A stretch of 64,000 nucleotides of DNA from Sarcomyxa edulis (Eukaryota > Basidiomycota > Agaricomycetes > Agaricales > Mycenaceae), in NCBI GenBank assembly GCA_009761415.1, contig QUOL01000001.1, positions 1,798,001 to 1,862,000 on the forward strand, written 5' to 3'. How positions within the stretch are numbered: the first letter of the stretch is position 1; every line of letters starts with the position of its first letter. Made by a program: the position numbers and the translations under genes. The notes beneath the pieces were generated by a model. That model had not been told where the DNA came from. It searched no databases and saw nothing but the letters and a program-made list of their open reading frames with translations. Shown here piece after piece: positions 34,825 through 46,951 of the stretch.

Positions 34825-35676
34825 ATGGCACCAAAGCGCAAATCTGATGCCATCGAATTTCCTTCTGTCGATGTCCTACCTAACAGCGATGGCTCCATTA
34901 AAGAGAACAGCAAGCCAGTTGACGGTGTCGCTCCCATCTTCAAGAAGGCCCGTGTTTCCGAGCCTGAGGCATCCGGTTCTACCTCCAAGGGCAAGAAAAA
35001 GGCTGCTGCCGCTGCTGCTACCCCTAAGGTCACTAGATGGCAAGATGTCGAACTTGAAGGGGAAGACGTGCGTGTGCTCTGTTCACGCGTTATCTCGCGT
35101 TGTGCCCCCTCGATACTGACTTCTTGTCCATCAGGATGGATCAGTACCGATTTTGTATGCATACAACGCGTCAAACCGCGTCAAACGCGTGCTAAATTCA
35201 CACTGTTTAGCGATGACTGTAATGACATTAGGCGCAAGATCCGCGCGCTACAGAAGACTCCGGGATGGAAGGTATACGATCATGACATCGAGACAACTCC
35301 TGATCATTGACTTTTCCGCGCACAGGTCACGGCTTGGTTGAGAGAGATTGGCAACATTAACAACAACTCGTATGGTCGTTTCAGTATGTTCCCTCTTCTT
35401 GTACTCGTGAACTGTCTTTTGAAATTCTCTCAAGTGAAAGAGAGCGGACCTAGTGGAGGCGCTGCCAACGGAACCTACTATGCAGCGTAGGTTTCCTGCT
35501 TCATGACGATGATTTCATCTCTTTGATCATATACCCCCAGCTACGTCTATTTTGAGAAGGTCCGAATCATGGAAGGCAAAAAGAAGACGGCTAAGCGTAC
35601 CAGAACCGAACAGGAACACTACAGCGGCCTCCCAAGAGAGGACAGGAGCAAAGGATGGGTGTTCGTTGGGAAATAG
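34825..35676 (+). CDS. DUF7726-like small nuclear-type protein
   Basis: Six exons (34825-35067, 35135-35154, 35211-35271, 35326-35383, 35435-35486, 35541-35676) give 189 residues; one exon is only 20 nt. The N-terminus is Lys/Ala-rich (MAPKRKSD, KGKKKAAAAAA), probably disordered and nuclear. The conserved part reads VPIFDDCNDIRRKIRAL...VTAWLREIGNINNNSYGRFM...GPSGGAANGTYYAAYVYFEKVRIMEGKKK. This matches the helical domain I know as DUF7726, widespread in fungal proteins and sometimes annotated as transcription-factor-like. The 5' to 3' splice choices were set by this motif: each of the five introns is needed to read it. Function is unknown. Confidence 0.75.
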
Positions 35677-35757
35677 GTCGAGCCACTCGCGTCTCATTCT
35701 TCATACCCGTAGCCGTATTCCTCGATTATTGTACTTACTTTTACAGAACCATGGAGC

Positions 35758-36433
35758 CTATAGACCTCTGTCCTTTTTCCATACTCCAATCCATTTCACT
35801 ATGCGGGCGACGTTCGCCTCTAAATCTTCCATGCCCTCGCTTTTGAGATCTACTACGATTTCTGCAGGATACGATGATCGGGCTTCATCGAGGACTACTT
35901 GCATGATTTCTGCTTCATTATTCTCTTGGATTTTCTTCAACGGATAGCCTCTGCCAAGAGCTGTCAGTCGCACAAATCGAATGATCATCATGGGGAAAGA
36001 TGATTGACGGACCGCTTTTCTAATCGTTCCCAAAGCAGTGTGTGATCGCATCGAAGGACGACTACTAGGTCAGCCCATCGTTCAGGGAATAGCTCGCATG
36101 TATGCCAATCCAGAATAACACCGCCAGCAGATACGATAGGTTCCAGTTCATCCAACAGCTTAGATCACGACAGATTCATCAATATGAGCATGTGCAAGAC
36201 GCGTGTGTGCATACCTTGTCTTCGTCTACAGTGTAGCTCTGCCATTCTTGATCGTAAGCTTCGTAAAGACCCTTCTCCTTGACCCAGTCACCGACATTGA
36301 TGTGTCTGAGTGGAATAGGTGACTCGTCTGCGAGGACTTGGGCATGAGTAGATTTCCCCGTTCCGGGTGTCCCTGTGATGATGATGACTGGTGCCTGCCT
36401 TGGGGGAGAGTCTGATGACATTTTGATGGACAA
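35758..36433 (-). CDS. FAP7: Adenylate kinase isoenzyme 6 / Fap7
   Basis: Three exons (36433-36215, 36158-36013, 35950-35758) give 185 residues from MSIKMSS, or 181 from the second Met. AK6/Fap7 is a P-loop ATPase/adenylate kinase required for cleavage of the 20S pre-rRNA in 40S ribosome maturation. The Walker A loop GTPGTGKST lies at about residues 21-29, followed by HINVGDWVKEKGLYEAYDQEWQSY, VDEDKLLDELEP, ILDWHTCELFPERW, VVLRCDHTLLWERLEKRGY and the tail ENNEAEIMQVVLDEARSSY. These match the family closely and length is normal. The stop codon lies only 82 bases from the 3' end of the DUF7726-like gene on the other strand. Confidence 0.95.
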
Positions 36434-36829
36434 TCAAGAGGAAAGAAAGGATTGGATTTGGGGAGTAATTAGTGAAGCCAAGTGAGCAGTTGCTATGTTG
36501 AAGAAATGTAAAAATACAGAGGCAAGACGCTGATCAGATCGTGGGAAACCTTTCAAAAATAAATGAATTGAGATGGATGGAAATCACTCCGAATCATTTG
36601 GAATCAAACTTCGCAACAACTTCGTTACTCAGTGACTTCGTTGACGGTTACTTCAGCATGCAACGTCCAAACGGAGGATATTATTGACGTGTGATCCAGG
36701 TCCGAACTTACCCACCAACTTCCTCTAACAGCAGTCTCCAGTTCTGCCTTACCCACCAACTCAAGCAATGTTCACCTCCTGAGGAGGTTCATTTCCATTA
36801 TCTCGTTCTTTAACCCACATTCTCTTCCT
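36434..36829. promoter_or_regulatory. Divergent promoter region
   Basis: Shared upstream region of the FAP7 gene and the polytopic membrane protein gene. No specific element was recognised apart from a duplicated CTTACCCACCAACT string at about 36708-36721 and 36748-36761. Confidence 0.35.
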
Positions 36830-38959
36830 ATGATCTCTTCTACTCTTACTACTACCTTTGCAAGGCCTACTGTCTCCTCACTATCTCCGACCGTCTCGTC
36901 CGAGTCAAATGTACAACTACTGCAACAGCCTACACCTTTGTGTTCAACTAACCCCCCCAACCGAGTCGTAATTCAACTCACGACTGCTTTGGTTATACCC
37001 GACTACAACCGTTTTTATGATACCCCGATCCAGTCTTTTCGCCCTTCGTACCGCGCTCTTGATGACGGTTCTCTCGTAGCCTCACCTTTCGCAGCGGACA
37101 TTGCGTCTTCTAATATGACCTTGCTCCTCCTCGGTGTGCTCACAACGCTATTTATCAGGAACTTGTTAGTCTCCGGAGATTACCTTAGGCGGGGCAAGGT
37201 GAAAAAAAAGTCGCTGTTCTACGTCTTATTCATCAGCCAGATACTGGCTCCAATATGCTTCATTCCTATTCTCGTGGGATTTTTTAACCCGCACCTAAAG
37301 TGTAATGCGTGAGTGGTTCTCACAGTCTTACTCAATATCTGGTCTGAATCATTGTCTACAGTGTTCTTCTAGTAGCTACAATATCTGTAACCATCTCTCT
37401 CGCTCTTCTGGTAATCCTGGTCTTTCCTGGACAATAAACTCGTGTTGACACGGTGACACTTATGCATAGATGACTGGCATTCTCGGGGTCAAGGCATACA
37501 GATGTCTGGATAATTCCCGCTTCGTTCTGGTCATGCTAGTTCTTTTTCGTTGCGCTTCTACTGCTATGGCTGTCCTCGATATGCAAGTCATTCGTGGGAT
37601 CCGTATGCTGTCTGGTGAGTTTTAAATTTCCCATAAATGCCTGTGACTCAGACTCAGACTCATGTGCTCAGGACGCTGTGCTCGTACGGGTGATTCACAT
37701 TTCATCCGAATCTTCGTGATGATACAATTGGCGGAATCACTGTTTATTTGTGGTTGTTGTATGTTTTACTGTGTTCAGCATGATATACGCGATTCTCACC
37801 TTACAATAGTCTCATACGCTGTTTGGAGTTCTCGTGGTCGTCCTGCCACCCGAGGCCGTATCTCTATCCAACTTTCATTGGAGGATGTCCCTGATCAAGA
37901 CCCCAATGCCGAGAACGCCCCTGCTCGTCGAGGCTGGTGGGACTACGTTCCCAAGAGTGAACAGTCTGAGGAGGCTCCTCTTGATAAAGAGCAACCGTCT
38001 CACTCGCTCAAAGATTTATTCCGTGGGCTCTACAATAAAGTCACAACTCTATTTCACAAATCAGATCACCGGCAATCCACTGTCTATCTTCGCAAACCCT
38101 CACTTCCAGGGGAATATCCATTACCTCAGCCTCCTCGTCCCCCAACTATCAGAATCTCTAACCCAGACCGACCACCGAATAACAAGGATCAAAGTATGGT
38201 ACGGCGTCGCCGTACATCTCCTGCGCCTTCATCCGTTAGCCGTATCAGCCGTCTTATACCTCGAATGGTATTATTCCGAGAGGTGATGCGAGATGAGGTA
38301 GGCCCACAACCAGTCAGGTTCACTCAACTACACTATGTTGACGACCGTCTGCAGCTCTGTTACACAACTTTCATCACTGCAAATCTTGTTGTGGTCGCCG
38401 TTCTATCAGTGATCCGTATAAGCATGCCGGAGGAGGATGGTCTACGAGTCATCGGCTGGATCTTCATCAATTGTGCGTTGCTTCCATATCCTTACTGGTC
38501 ATCATTTGAACCCTGCTTGCAGGGGCGGTCATTTCTGTTCTTAACATTCATAGTTTTGGGAGGGTTGTACGGCGTCATGAGCGAGAGGCAATCCTGCAGC
38601 ACCCTTCTGCATGGGATCCAGATGCGTTGCGCGCAGGACGGCCGCGGCAACCACGATCTCTTGCCCATAGCATAGTTCCACACGGGCATATGCGAAGTAT
38701 GACTAGCTCGACGATGCGTGATGAACACGGAGACCCATTTTCCGACTCGCGACGAATACACCGGTCAAGTCAGAGGTCCTGGGATTCTTCAGCATCTAGC
38801 TGTTCCAATTCCGATTCTCACTCTCCAGCTCCCACGATGGAGTCCTTTACCGGCATCCGAGAAATTCCTCGAAATACATCAGACACCAATATCTTACCTT
38901 CACCTCTCATCGAAGAATTCCCGTCTTCTGGTCATAATAGCTTGCTACATACTCAGTGA
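36830..38959 (+). CDS. Polytopic membrane protein of unknown function
   Basis: Six exons (36830-37308, 37362-37410, 37470-37614, 37672-38297, 38355-38472, 38523-38959) give about 617 residues. After a Ser/Thr-rich N-terminus of about 95 residues there are at least six hydrophobic segments: MTLLLLGVLTTLFI, FYVLFISQILAPICFIPILVGFF, VLLVATISVTISLALLMTGILGV, FVLVMLVLFRCASTAMAV, IFVMIQLAESLFICGCCMFYC, then, after a long cytosolic-type loop, FITANLVVVAVLSVI and VIGWIFINWAVISVL. The C-terminal tail is Arg/Ser-rich. I cannot assign a family; the layout resembles uncharacterised basidiomycete seven-pass proteins. One intron (38298-38354) is in frame without a stop, so the loop may be 19 residues longer if it is retained. 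Confidence 0.75.
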
Positions 38960-39116
38960 GGTGGTGGATTGTGGTCATCGCAAGTGGCGATACAGATAGT
39001 CATCGCGAGGGCAAAATATAAAATGTGATAGTACAAATATATCGTCTGCATCATTTCTGTGCAGTCTTTTGACAACTTGAACTCATATGTAAGCAGACAG
39101 ACGATCGGACTCGTGC

Positions 39117-39122
39117 CACGTG
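39117..39122. promoter_or_regulatory. CACGTG hexamer upstream of RPC37
   Basis: A CACGTG palindrome is 72 bases before the RPC37 start codon, in a 234-base promoter gap. Confidence 0.4.
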
Positions 39123-39193
39123 GTAATGCTCGCGGACTCCGAAATTTAAATAGCTTCCCACACAACCTTGCCGGCCAATCCTCCGAGTCCAGG

Positions 39194-40157
39194 ATGGACG
39201 AAGAAGACCAGATTGTATCTGTTCTGCCTATACACTACTCTGATGCACTCACTCCTTTACTTCAAATCCACCAGTTCCCTCTTCTCACCCGTCCTCTTCA
39301 GGCGCCGCCCTCCGCTGTTTCTAGCGGAAAACGCATACGTGCACGGATAAAACCAGGCGTACGGAGGATAGAGGTGCATGTACCCGCAGATACAAGACCA
39401 GAGGTTTGGAACAGCGATCGTGGAAGAGAACTTGGCGCAGGACAGGTTGAAGACGATCGAGAGAAGAATCAGGAATCTAAGGTCAAGCAAAGAGAAGGTG
39501 AGGAGCCGCGCTTAGCCGAAGTTAGAATGAGGAGCGAAGAAATCCCTCAGAGGGGTACACATATGCTGGGCATAGTCCGAAATGGTCAGTCTACTCGGTG
39601 AGTTTCCCAAAGACGTATGTGTACTGAGCCAACGACTGCAGGACAGCTTCATCTGCATCCAATCAGTGAAACACATCAGCTACGACCAACATTGACATAT
39701 CTGGACATTCTGTCACGAAAAAATAAACGATCTCGAGGCGGTGATGACTCCGACTCTGATGATGGACCTCCACCCGATCCGGACGAACCGGCTCCTCTCC
39801 CTGTACCCAAAAAAGAGAAGAAACCTTCTGGAGACGCGAGAGAAGTGCAAGTCTCGGCTCGAAAGATAGATGAGAAGGGTGCTCTCCAGCCATTCCAAGG
39901 AGGGCTTTCTACAGTACGACGGGAGATGCTAGTAGCTATCCGAAGCGAGGAAGACGAAAATTGGGAAGACCTCGAGTTTTGCGACGGAACGGTCCGTTAC
40001 AATATCACTTTCTCCCAACTGTCTTATACTAACGCAATCCGTTGATCAGACACACGAATCTGAAGAGGCCTTTGAAGCCGTATTCTCACACAGTGAGGAA
40101 CCTTTAGAATGTAAAAGCGACTTGACTAGTTTCCTCAAGGGCATCGAGGGACTCTAG
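39194..40157 (+). CDS. RPC37: RNA polymerase III subunit Rpc37/RPC5
   Basis: Three exons (39194-39584, 39642-39991, 40050-40157) give 282 residues. Rpc37 forms a TFIIF-like heterodimer with Rpc53 on RNA polymerase III and acts in initiation and termination. Signatures: DEEDQIVSVLPIHYSDALTPLLQIHQFPLLTRPL at the N-terminus, RIKPGVRRIEVHVP, and RGTHMLGIVRNGQLHLHPISETHQLRPTLTYLD across the first intron. The C-terminal third, rich in Asp/Pro/Lys (residues about 165-205), is disordered before the final helical segment EEAFEAVFSHSEE...FLKGIEGL. The upstream open reading extends to an earlier in-frame ATG at 39059, but the conserved N-terminus starts at 39194. Confidence 0.88.
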
Positions 40158-40437
40158 TGGAGAAAGATCTTGTACTATATGAGCCATAACTTGAACGTCC
40201 GTGTCGACTCGTTTCATGTAAGGGCATGCATTGGGTGAATATTAATTATTTAATTCAAGAATCTTACTGTGGCGCTCGCTGATACGTCACGTTGAAATGC
40301 TAATTCAGATTGGGAACGTCCTTCGTCTTCTTCTACTCATCTTCATACATCTAGCAGCTCCTGGCCATTTTCCATCCATCTATCCTGCTTTTTCAATCAC
40401 TCTTGGTTTGTCTTGACGCGTAACGTTACCGGGGAAA

Positions 40438-43400
40438 ATGTATCGCGGAAGCAACTCGGATACTGACTCTGAACCCGAGAGCTCTCTCAATGCATCTGGA
40501 CAAAATGACTATATGAATCACCTCCAAGCTTCCACCCTCGAACATCCGAGATCTCCAACGTCTAAAGAATATTGCGTACAAGACATCCGCCATGCTGTAG
40601 AAAAGATTTCACTCATCGATATCAGCCTCGTCAGACAGGTCTGTCAACCGGTCTTTTTGTCTCGTGTCGTGATTCACGATTTTTTGATGTATAGGACACG
40701 AGTCTGCACATCGATCTTGGGTTGGCTTCTGATACTATCATAGCTTTTCTGGATGATGCGTGCCAACCCTTGACTCCTGGTGCATATGTGTCTGATATTC
40801 TGGTCGCTTTCACGGATATGTGTATGTATACGTCTTTTTGTGCTTTCGTATCACGCTCATATATATCCTGTGTCTCCAGTGCAACCTTCTTTTTTGTCGA
40901 TATTATTTGATTACAGAAAAGTATTCCATGGAATTGCCGCGGAAAATCTCGTCAGTGGTGCCGTGGCATCGACCATCATTTGCTGGGTAGATGTAATATT
41001 CGCCAAGTTGAGCGAAGCTTCCATTGCCATCGCTGGAGGGCTTCGTCTTGATACCTATCAGACATATCAGTCCGAAGACCTTAGAAAACATCTAGATGAA
41101 GACGGTCTTCGAGCTGCAGCACAACTCCCGGAGAAATGGCTGTTCCTCCCGGAGGTGATTTCCTCCCAAAGCGCCTCTCCTGCCGCAAAACGCACAGCAC
41201 TTCGGCTTCTGTTCGCAGCCTATATAATAGGACCACAGCTTCGGGACTATGATCCATGGAATGACAGCAGGTCCGCCAGGCCTCAGCATCGCACATCCGC
41301 ACCTCTAACCCCCTTTTCGTACACAGTATTCTACCGTCCGAAATGTTGCTTTTTCTGCATAAGGCGGTAGAGCAGACCCAGTCGGATGTTCACGAGGAGA
41401 TTCTTGACAAACTTCACAATCAAGAAAAGACCAGCTATGCGATAATTGTCTCTCTTTTTGCCGTAAGCCGTCTCATCCTCCTTACAAATAGAATGATATA
41501 GATCCTAATCTTAAATGCGCTATGCAGTCCACAGAGTCTAAATGCAGCGAGATAAGAGGTCGTCAACTACCACCCTTTCGGCCTCATACCCTCGCGTGTC
41601 TTCTATATTTGATTCAAACTGTTATGTATCCTGGCGATACAATTATCCAAAATCTAGACTGCGCGCAAAACATCCTTCTGAGATGGGGTGGCACCGTCCC
41701 ATGGTGCTGGTCGGTGTGGGATGATGAAAGACTTGCTCATGCAGCTTCTATCGTGTCTTTGGTATGTTAACAAATGAACCACTCTAGATCGAGTACTGAC
41801 TGACTTTTAGACCGAAACATGGCTATGTCACCTCAATAGCCCTTCTATATCCTCGGGTCTCGCAGAAGTTAATGACTCCGAAGCCTGGACCAAGGTTTAT
41901 ATCCAGTCTCTCATGTGCGATCCTTCAAGAGCAAGTACAATGATCTCCGTACGACTCGTCCCTCCTTATATATTGTCAACAACAATTGACTCTATATTGT
42001 TGTGCAGCAAATTCTGCGTAAAGCGGTTTCAACGTTGACTCAGAGCGCACGAGCCCGGCAAGGGGATCCAATATCAGCTCTACTCGACGTCATATATATG
42101 GCTTGCTGGGGCATGTCTCAGCTGTCTAGCTCTGGTGGTTCAAAGTCCCTAGATCTGAGAGAAAGTTTTCTCTGTCTGTTGTACCTCTTCGTCATGCTAG
42201 GGAACGATGACATTGAACTGAGAAGTATGATTTTCAAGAGTGACTCAATGTAGCGACCGACTAATGACTCTCAGTCAAGGATCTCATAGTGGAAATATCG
42301 GCTCTCGTGGATAATGCCACTATCGAGCCATGCATTGAATGTGTCCAAATGAATACTGAATTTCGGTTTGTGATCAAGTTAGACGCACGTACGTCGCTAA
42401 CTTCTACGTCGATGGCTGAATACTGATGCGCAAAGTAGTCATACTTGCGTGCAAACGGTATGTCTTCATGACTCCTTGACAAGAACTTCTTTCATAAGGC
42501 GTAGTTCAGGAGCTTGATAGACGCCGATAGACAAGTCACTCCTTCGGCCGACGCTCTACTGTCTGCTAAATCAGCTCTCGATTTTCTCGCCATCTTGCTC
42601 CACAGCACCTCTGCTGATGGCCTCGTTCATCGCCAGACCGTCCTTCCCTTTCTTGCAACGCTCGTCGACGTCCTCTTACGAGAGCACGCTGATTCTCCCA
42701 CATCGAGAATCATAATTCCATCGCTCCTCACGACCGCGTCGATAATGCGGAAACGCCGTCCAGACTTCGCAGCTTGCACAGATAACTATTGGTCAACACA
42801 ATCTGTTTGGAAATTAGCCATCCGTTCAGGCCGATCCAACTTACTAGTAGCATGTGAGCTTGTCCCTACTTGCAGCCCTCCCATGTCTGACCTTCACAGC
42901 TGCCTTCTCTCATTATATACTTTCCATGGATGTGATGTGCGATGCACTGTGTGGCGCAGAAGCTTGGGACTATCTGCGAGATGTGATGTTACTTGTTTTT
43001 TCTCAGCATTACGTCGGCGATGATGAGCCTATGGCTCTGATCGTTTGTCCGAGTATATGTCGAGGACTGATACATCTTCTTCTCAAAGGAGACGCACGCA
43101 CAAGTGAGTCGTCGGTGTCCCTCTTGCGCCGCCTTGATAGGAATACTCAAATACATGTTGAAGCCCGCTTCATGCTTGCATCTCCGTGGACTCTGAATCT
43201 CTGTGAAAACCTGAGAAAGTCACTCAGTCGCGAAGATCATCATTCCAGTGAATATGTTCAGCTTCTGACAGAAAGACTCGAGGTCGTTGGCGCAGACCTC
43301 TTAGCTCAGGTCCGCCCCTGTCTGAACTACTAGTTGTTTCTGTGATTGATCCTGGGTGATGTGAACTGTACAGATCAACCACATATTGCGTCCATCTAGT

Positions 43401-43550
43401 GTAACACCTGTAGCGGTAAGTCGAACGTAGCGTCATATCATGCATTAGCTAAAATTATGTATCACACAGGAAACAACGGAACCACAATGGTGTTTGCTTT
43501 CATGTCATGTGGACCTAACCTCGCATCTACTCTTGGTTCCTACTTTATGA
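40438..43550 (+). CDS. Large helical protein, function unknown
   Basis: About 13 exons encode roughly 820 residues; individual borders are approximate because I have no homologue to check against. The proposed path runs from MYRGSNSDTDSEPESS at 40438 through helical segments (LIDISLVRQDTSLHIDLGL, VFHGIAAENLVSGAVASTIICWVDV, LQALRLLFAAYIIGPQL-like, HPHTLACLLYLIQTVMYPGD, SALDFLAILLHSTSADGLV, RIIIPSLLTTASIMRKR, LIVCPSICRGLIHLLLKGD) to SCHVDLTSHLLLVPTL. The pattern of short amphipathic helices suggests an armadillo/HEAT-type repeat scaffold. One exon near 42438-42459 is only about 22 nt. An alternative earlier stop at 43333 exists if the last two introns are not used. No catalytic motif is visible. 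Confidence 0.6.
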
Positions 43551-43603
43551 ATGTATATGTCCTCTTTCCATATAGTCCGGATAAATACTCCAGTTGATGG
43601 GAC

Positions 43604-44972
43604 TCAAGGTTGGACAGTCGGTCCCAAATCCTCGACATAGATACCATTATAATAAAAATCTACCTCCGTTATTGCCTGGGTCACACCGTTTAACGGCAGT
43701 CTCAACGCGCCGATTTATAGAATCATTTAATGTCAGCATAATAAGTACAGGATGGTCAAGATGCATACCAATATGCCAATCCGTTCCACCGTTGCCACCC
43801 AGTGAACCAGTGAATACCTTTGTCAAAGGACTACTTCCTGTAGACACCCAAAGACCACCAGAGGATCCTGTCTCTAGGATGAAATTGTACTGACACGAAG
43901 GGAGATATTCATATTCGGCAACATTCCATCAAATGTCAAAGAAGGATGCGTACCCATGTGCACCGACCAGATCGACTGACCACCAGAAGTTACTTGAAGT
44001 GTGTCTGGCGCACCATTCTGACCTATATGGTGAAGATTTTAGGAGACAGAGATTAGATAGACGCGAAGTACTTCCCGGTGATTTGACCGTATTTGATATC
44101 GGCGTAGTGTTCTATAAATAGTGGATGAGGGCGTGGTACAAGTGATACGGGGGACTTACGACCGCACCTTCCCAAAACACAATCTTGCAGACATAGTATC
44201 GTCATTATCTGGATGTATCTTGTGATGCGGGACATACCTGATGCTCATAGGTAGGATCTTTGGAATGTCAGAAGGGCATGTACAAGTAAGCAAATTATGT
44301 TTACCCGGTGTATTGACGGTCGGAATCTGGAGTGACACATGGAAATACCTAGACGCACATTTGCTGCAGCGGTCATCTTCAGCTACATACGCAATCGTAC
44401 AAGTTACCGGTCAGGGAGTTAGTCGTTTGAGGGAGTAACTCCGTCCTGAGCATTGGTCCACCGTTCCATATCGAATCAGCGGTGAGCTTGACTTTTACAC
44501 CTTGGGCCTCGGTGATGGCTAGCATCAATGATTTAAACAAGGTTGATATGCGGTGTGGAAAAGAAAGGACATACTTGCGGGGTTTCGGTATTGACTCCCC
44601 AGAGTCAACCAGGACGATGCCGTTTCACCCTGATGATAATCGAATGGCAATGGGTCAGGAAAGCTGTTTAGTAATTTTTCATGCCTTCGACGACTTGCAT
44701 GGAGGTTTCCCTAGGCATTCAGTCATGTTAATCAAAATCATGGCAGGGAATCAAAGGGCTCACATAAATATAAGTTTGATACTCCCCGACCTGATTATTC
44801 CAACTCCATGCATCGAACTCAGTAGCCGTTCTGTCCGATCCGATCGAGGGATATTTAGCATCTGCCGAAAGAGTTTCTTGGGTACGCACGTATAGTTGCT
44901 GAAGCGCCCATCCCACAGAACGGTAGCTGTGGTAGTCACCGCAATAAGAACGAGAGATGTGATGACTTTCAT
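43604..44972 (-). CDS. GH131-like secreted beta-glucanase, possibly defective
   Basis: Multi-exon gene of about 9-10 exons on the minus strand. It starts with a signal peptide (MKVITSLVLIAVTTTATV) directly followed by LWDGRF, the GH131 N-terminus. Further family landmarks: EFDAWSWNNQVGEYQTYIY, SSWLTLGSQYRNP, EAQGVKVKLTADSIWNGGPMLRTELLPQT, YFHVSLQIPTVNT, QIVFWEEHYADIKYGQ, GGNGGTDWHIG, and at the C-terminus VDFYYNGIYVED. GH131 enzymes cleave beta-1,3/1,4/1,6-glucans and are secreted by plant-associated fungi. Two places do not splice cleanly. Near 43880-43960 the frame does not pass from SIWSVHM to YNFILETG with a normal donor. After DWHI the conserved-looking GALRLPLNG...EVDFYY segment has no AG acceptor before it; only a later acceptor gives DWHI-DFYYNG. 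The gene may be decaying, or the splice model may be wrong. Confidence 0.6.
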
Positions 44973-45710
44973 GGTCGAGTAGATTTATCACTGCCAGAGT
45001 CGAACTCGACATTGAAATAGACCACCATAGTGCATCCTGACACTCGTTAGGACATGCGTAACAAGTATAAGGGGAAAATATCGCTCCGACATGATTCCGT
45101 TCATGGAGCGCCGTTATCTTGGTCCCTTGGGGCTTCAGTCAAATCGAGACTAACTTGGAGAGAGGATTCAGATAAGTATATTGTCAGCTGCAGATGCGCG
45201 TGCGTATCAGTCGAAGACTCCAGGTAATAGGATAGAGGGTAAACTCTGGAAGCATCCCATCGAGAACTTCGGTAACATAGGATCAGGAGGACGCCACTGC
45301 TAGTAATCCTCGGAATCTAGGGAAGAGCAAAGGAGGTTGTGCACATGCCGAAAGCAATGATTGCATACACCAGATCGATGAATGCAATCAGCCAGGAGAA
45401 ACATATGGAAACTTGCTAGAAAGCCCAGAAACATTCAGATCTTGTCTAGATATGATAGTAGAGAATTGAGATACTCATGAACGTTCTGAACTTTGTGGGA
45501 AAGTTGATGAAGACTAGGAACGAGTCCGGGACTCCGGGGATGCTGTGACGTAAGTTATTTTGTGACAATAATCGGTGTCCGTCCAGTCAGGTCGGCTCCG
45601 TTTCTTCCACCTCTTCCTGCTCTCATCTCCTCGAGCTCTTCGAGCTTTCCATCTCACTTTCAAGATCGTCGTCTCAGTCACTCCATCCCGTCTCTCGATA
45701 TAGACCTTTG
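44973..45710. promoter_or_regulatory. Divergent upstream region, GH131-like / hypothetical gene
   Basis: This 738-base interval lies between two start codons in opposite directions. No gene is supported. A pyrimidine-rich stretch from about 45600 to 45705 precedes the plus-strand start and is typical for a fungal transcription start region. Confidence 0.4.
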
Positions 45711-46951
45711 ATGGCCTCTTTTCGCGCCTTCAATCATCGTCGTAGATCTCAATCCACTTCTTCTCCTTCTTCTCCTACTCCTCGTCGTGACGATTCCTGG
45801 AGACCTGCAACAAAAAGAGCACATCCTCATCATTCAGTTGCATCAGTGAATTCTGACCTTTCGTCTCCCCAAAAGTGGGATGTTGACGCATGGAGAAGAG
45901 GTAGTAAACGGCCTCGGAGAGACCTTTCGGTGAGCAATTTATTTTTTGAAACTGAATTCTAATCTGACGTGATGTTTAGCCATCATTTGACGATACAGAC
46001 GAAATGCAACGCACTTCGCCGCCAACTCCTGCCTTTGCTGCGACATCCGCCGAGTTCCAGCTCTTCCCGAAAACTCGTTGCAGTGACAGCGGATCATGGC
46101 GCTCAGTATTCAACGATGACAGTTCATCAGGCGAGATGGACTTTAACACCGAAGCCGATCTCACTCGCCTGCGTTCAAATGCATTTCGTGAGCTTCACAG
46201 GAGTGTAGCCGAGAACGGCGAAGGGTTGGTGCGATTCATGCGTGATTACGAAACTTCACGTTTGCGATCCGGCGTATACACTAAAGCCAAGGAGTCTCAA
46301 AGACGAGGGAGAAAACGATCTATCATTGCCTCGAGGAGAATCGTCGACGTGGAAGATGAATCGGACGAAGAAGATGAAGTCCAAATATTCGCTGGAGAGA
46401 TACCCGAGAGAATATGTGGAATCCCTATACGAAGTCAGAGCCTCAAGGGGTCACATTCCCTAGAACGCATCCCCCAGCACGATGATATACACTCATCTCC
46501 AGGATCGGCATCATCCCCCGGAGCCACTCGCCATTCAAGTCCTTCAGCATATCCCTCTGATGACGAAGACGCCCACACTGATGCTGTTCGAATTAGTCCT
46601 ACTATCGCCTTTTCGTCTTCACCTTACAATTCCTCGATGTCAATCACCCCTGCTCTATCTCAAACGCGCACCAACTCGGCCAATTCATCGATCGTCTCCC
46701 TACCATTACCTCCACCATTACCCATCATGTCAACGTGTACATCAAATATCGATGCAGCCCCATCGTCCTCAGCCGCGTTGTCAGCGGCTGATCAAGCAGC
46801 CATTTCGGCGTCCCGCTCAGAGAAAGCTATCGCAGCTCTCAGTTTAGCCATCGCTAACGGAGCCGGCGGTCTCAATGACTACGAGTCAGTTAGAGCCGCT
46901 CAACCCTCTCCCGCCTCGAATGATGATCATGCTGGAGAAATGTGGCACTAA
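45711..46951 (+). CDS. Hypothetical Ser-rich protein
   Basis: Two exons (45711-45929, 45980-46951) give 396 residues. The N-terminus is Arg/Ser-rich (ASFRAFNHRRRSQSTSS). A conserved-looking helical stretch follows about residues 118-160 (DLTRLRSNAFRELHRSVAENGEGLVRFMRDYETSR), then a nuclear-signal-like RRGRKRS and acidic patches. A Ser/Pro-rich middle leads to a C-terminal helix LSAADQAAISASRSEKAIAALSLAIANGAGGLNDYESV and a terminus ending GEMWH, which is the style of several uncharacterised agaricomycete proteins. An alternative donor in NDY-E could extend the protein through a third exon near 46967. Function is unknown. Confidence 0.72.

Noticed and set aside
36830..38959. Pheromone receptor (mating-type locus) as identity of the polytopic membrane protein
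   Set aside because: No STE3-type motif, no small pheromone precursor with a C-terminal CaaX nearby, and no homeodomain genes in the window.
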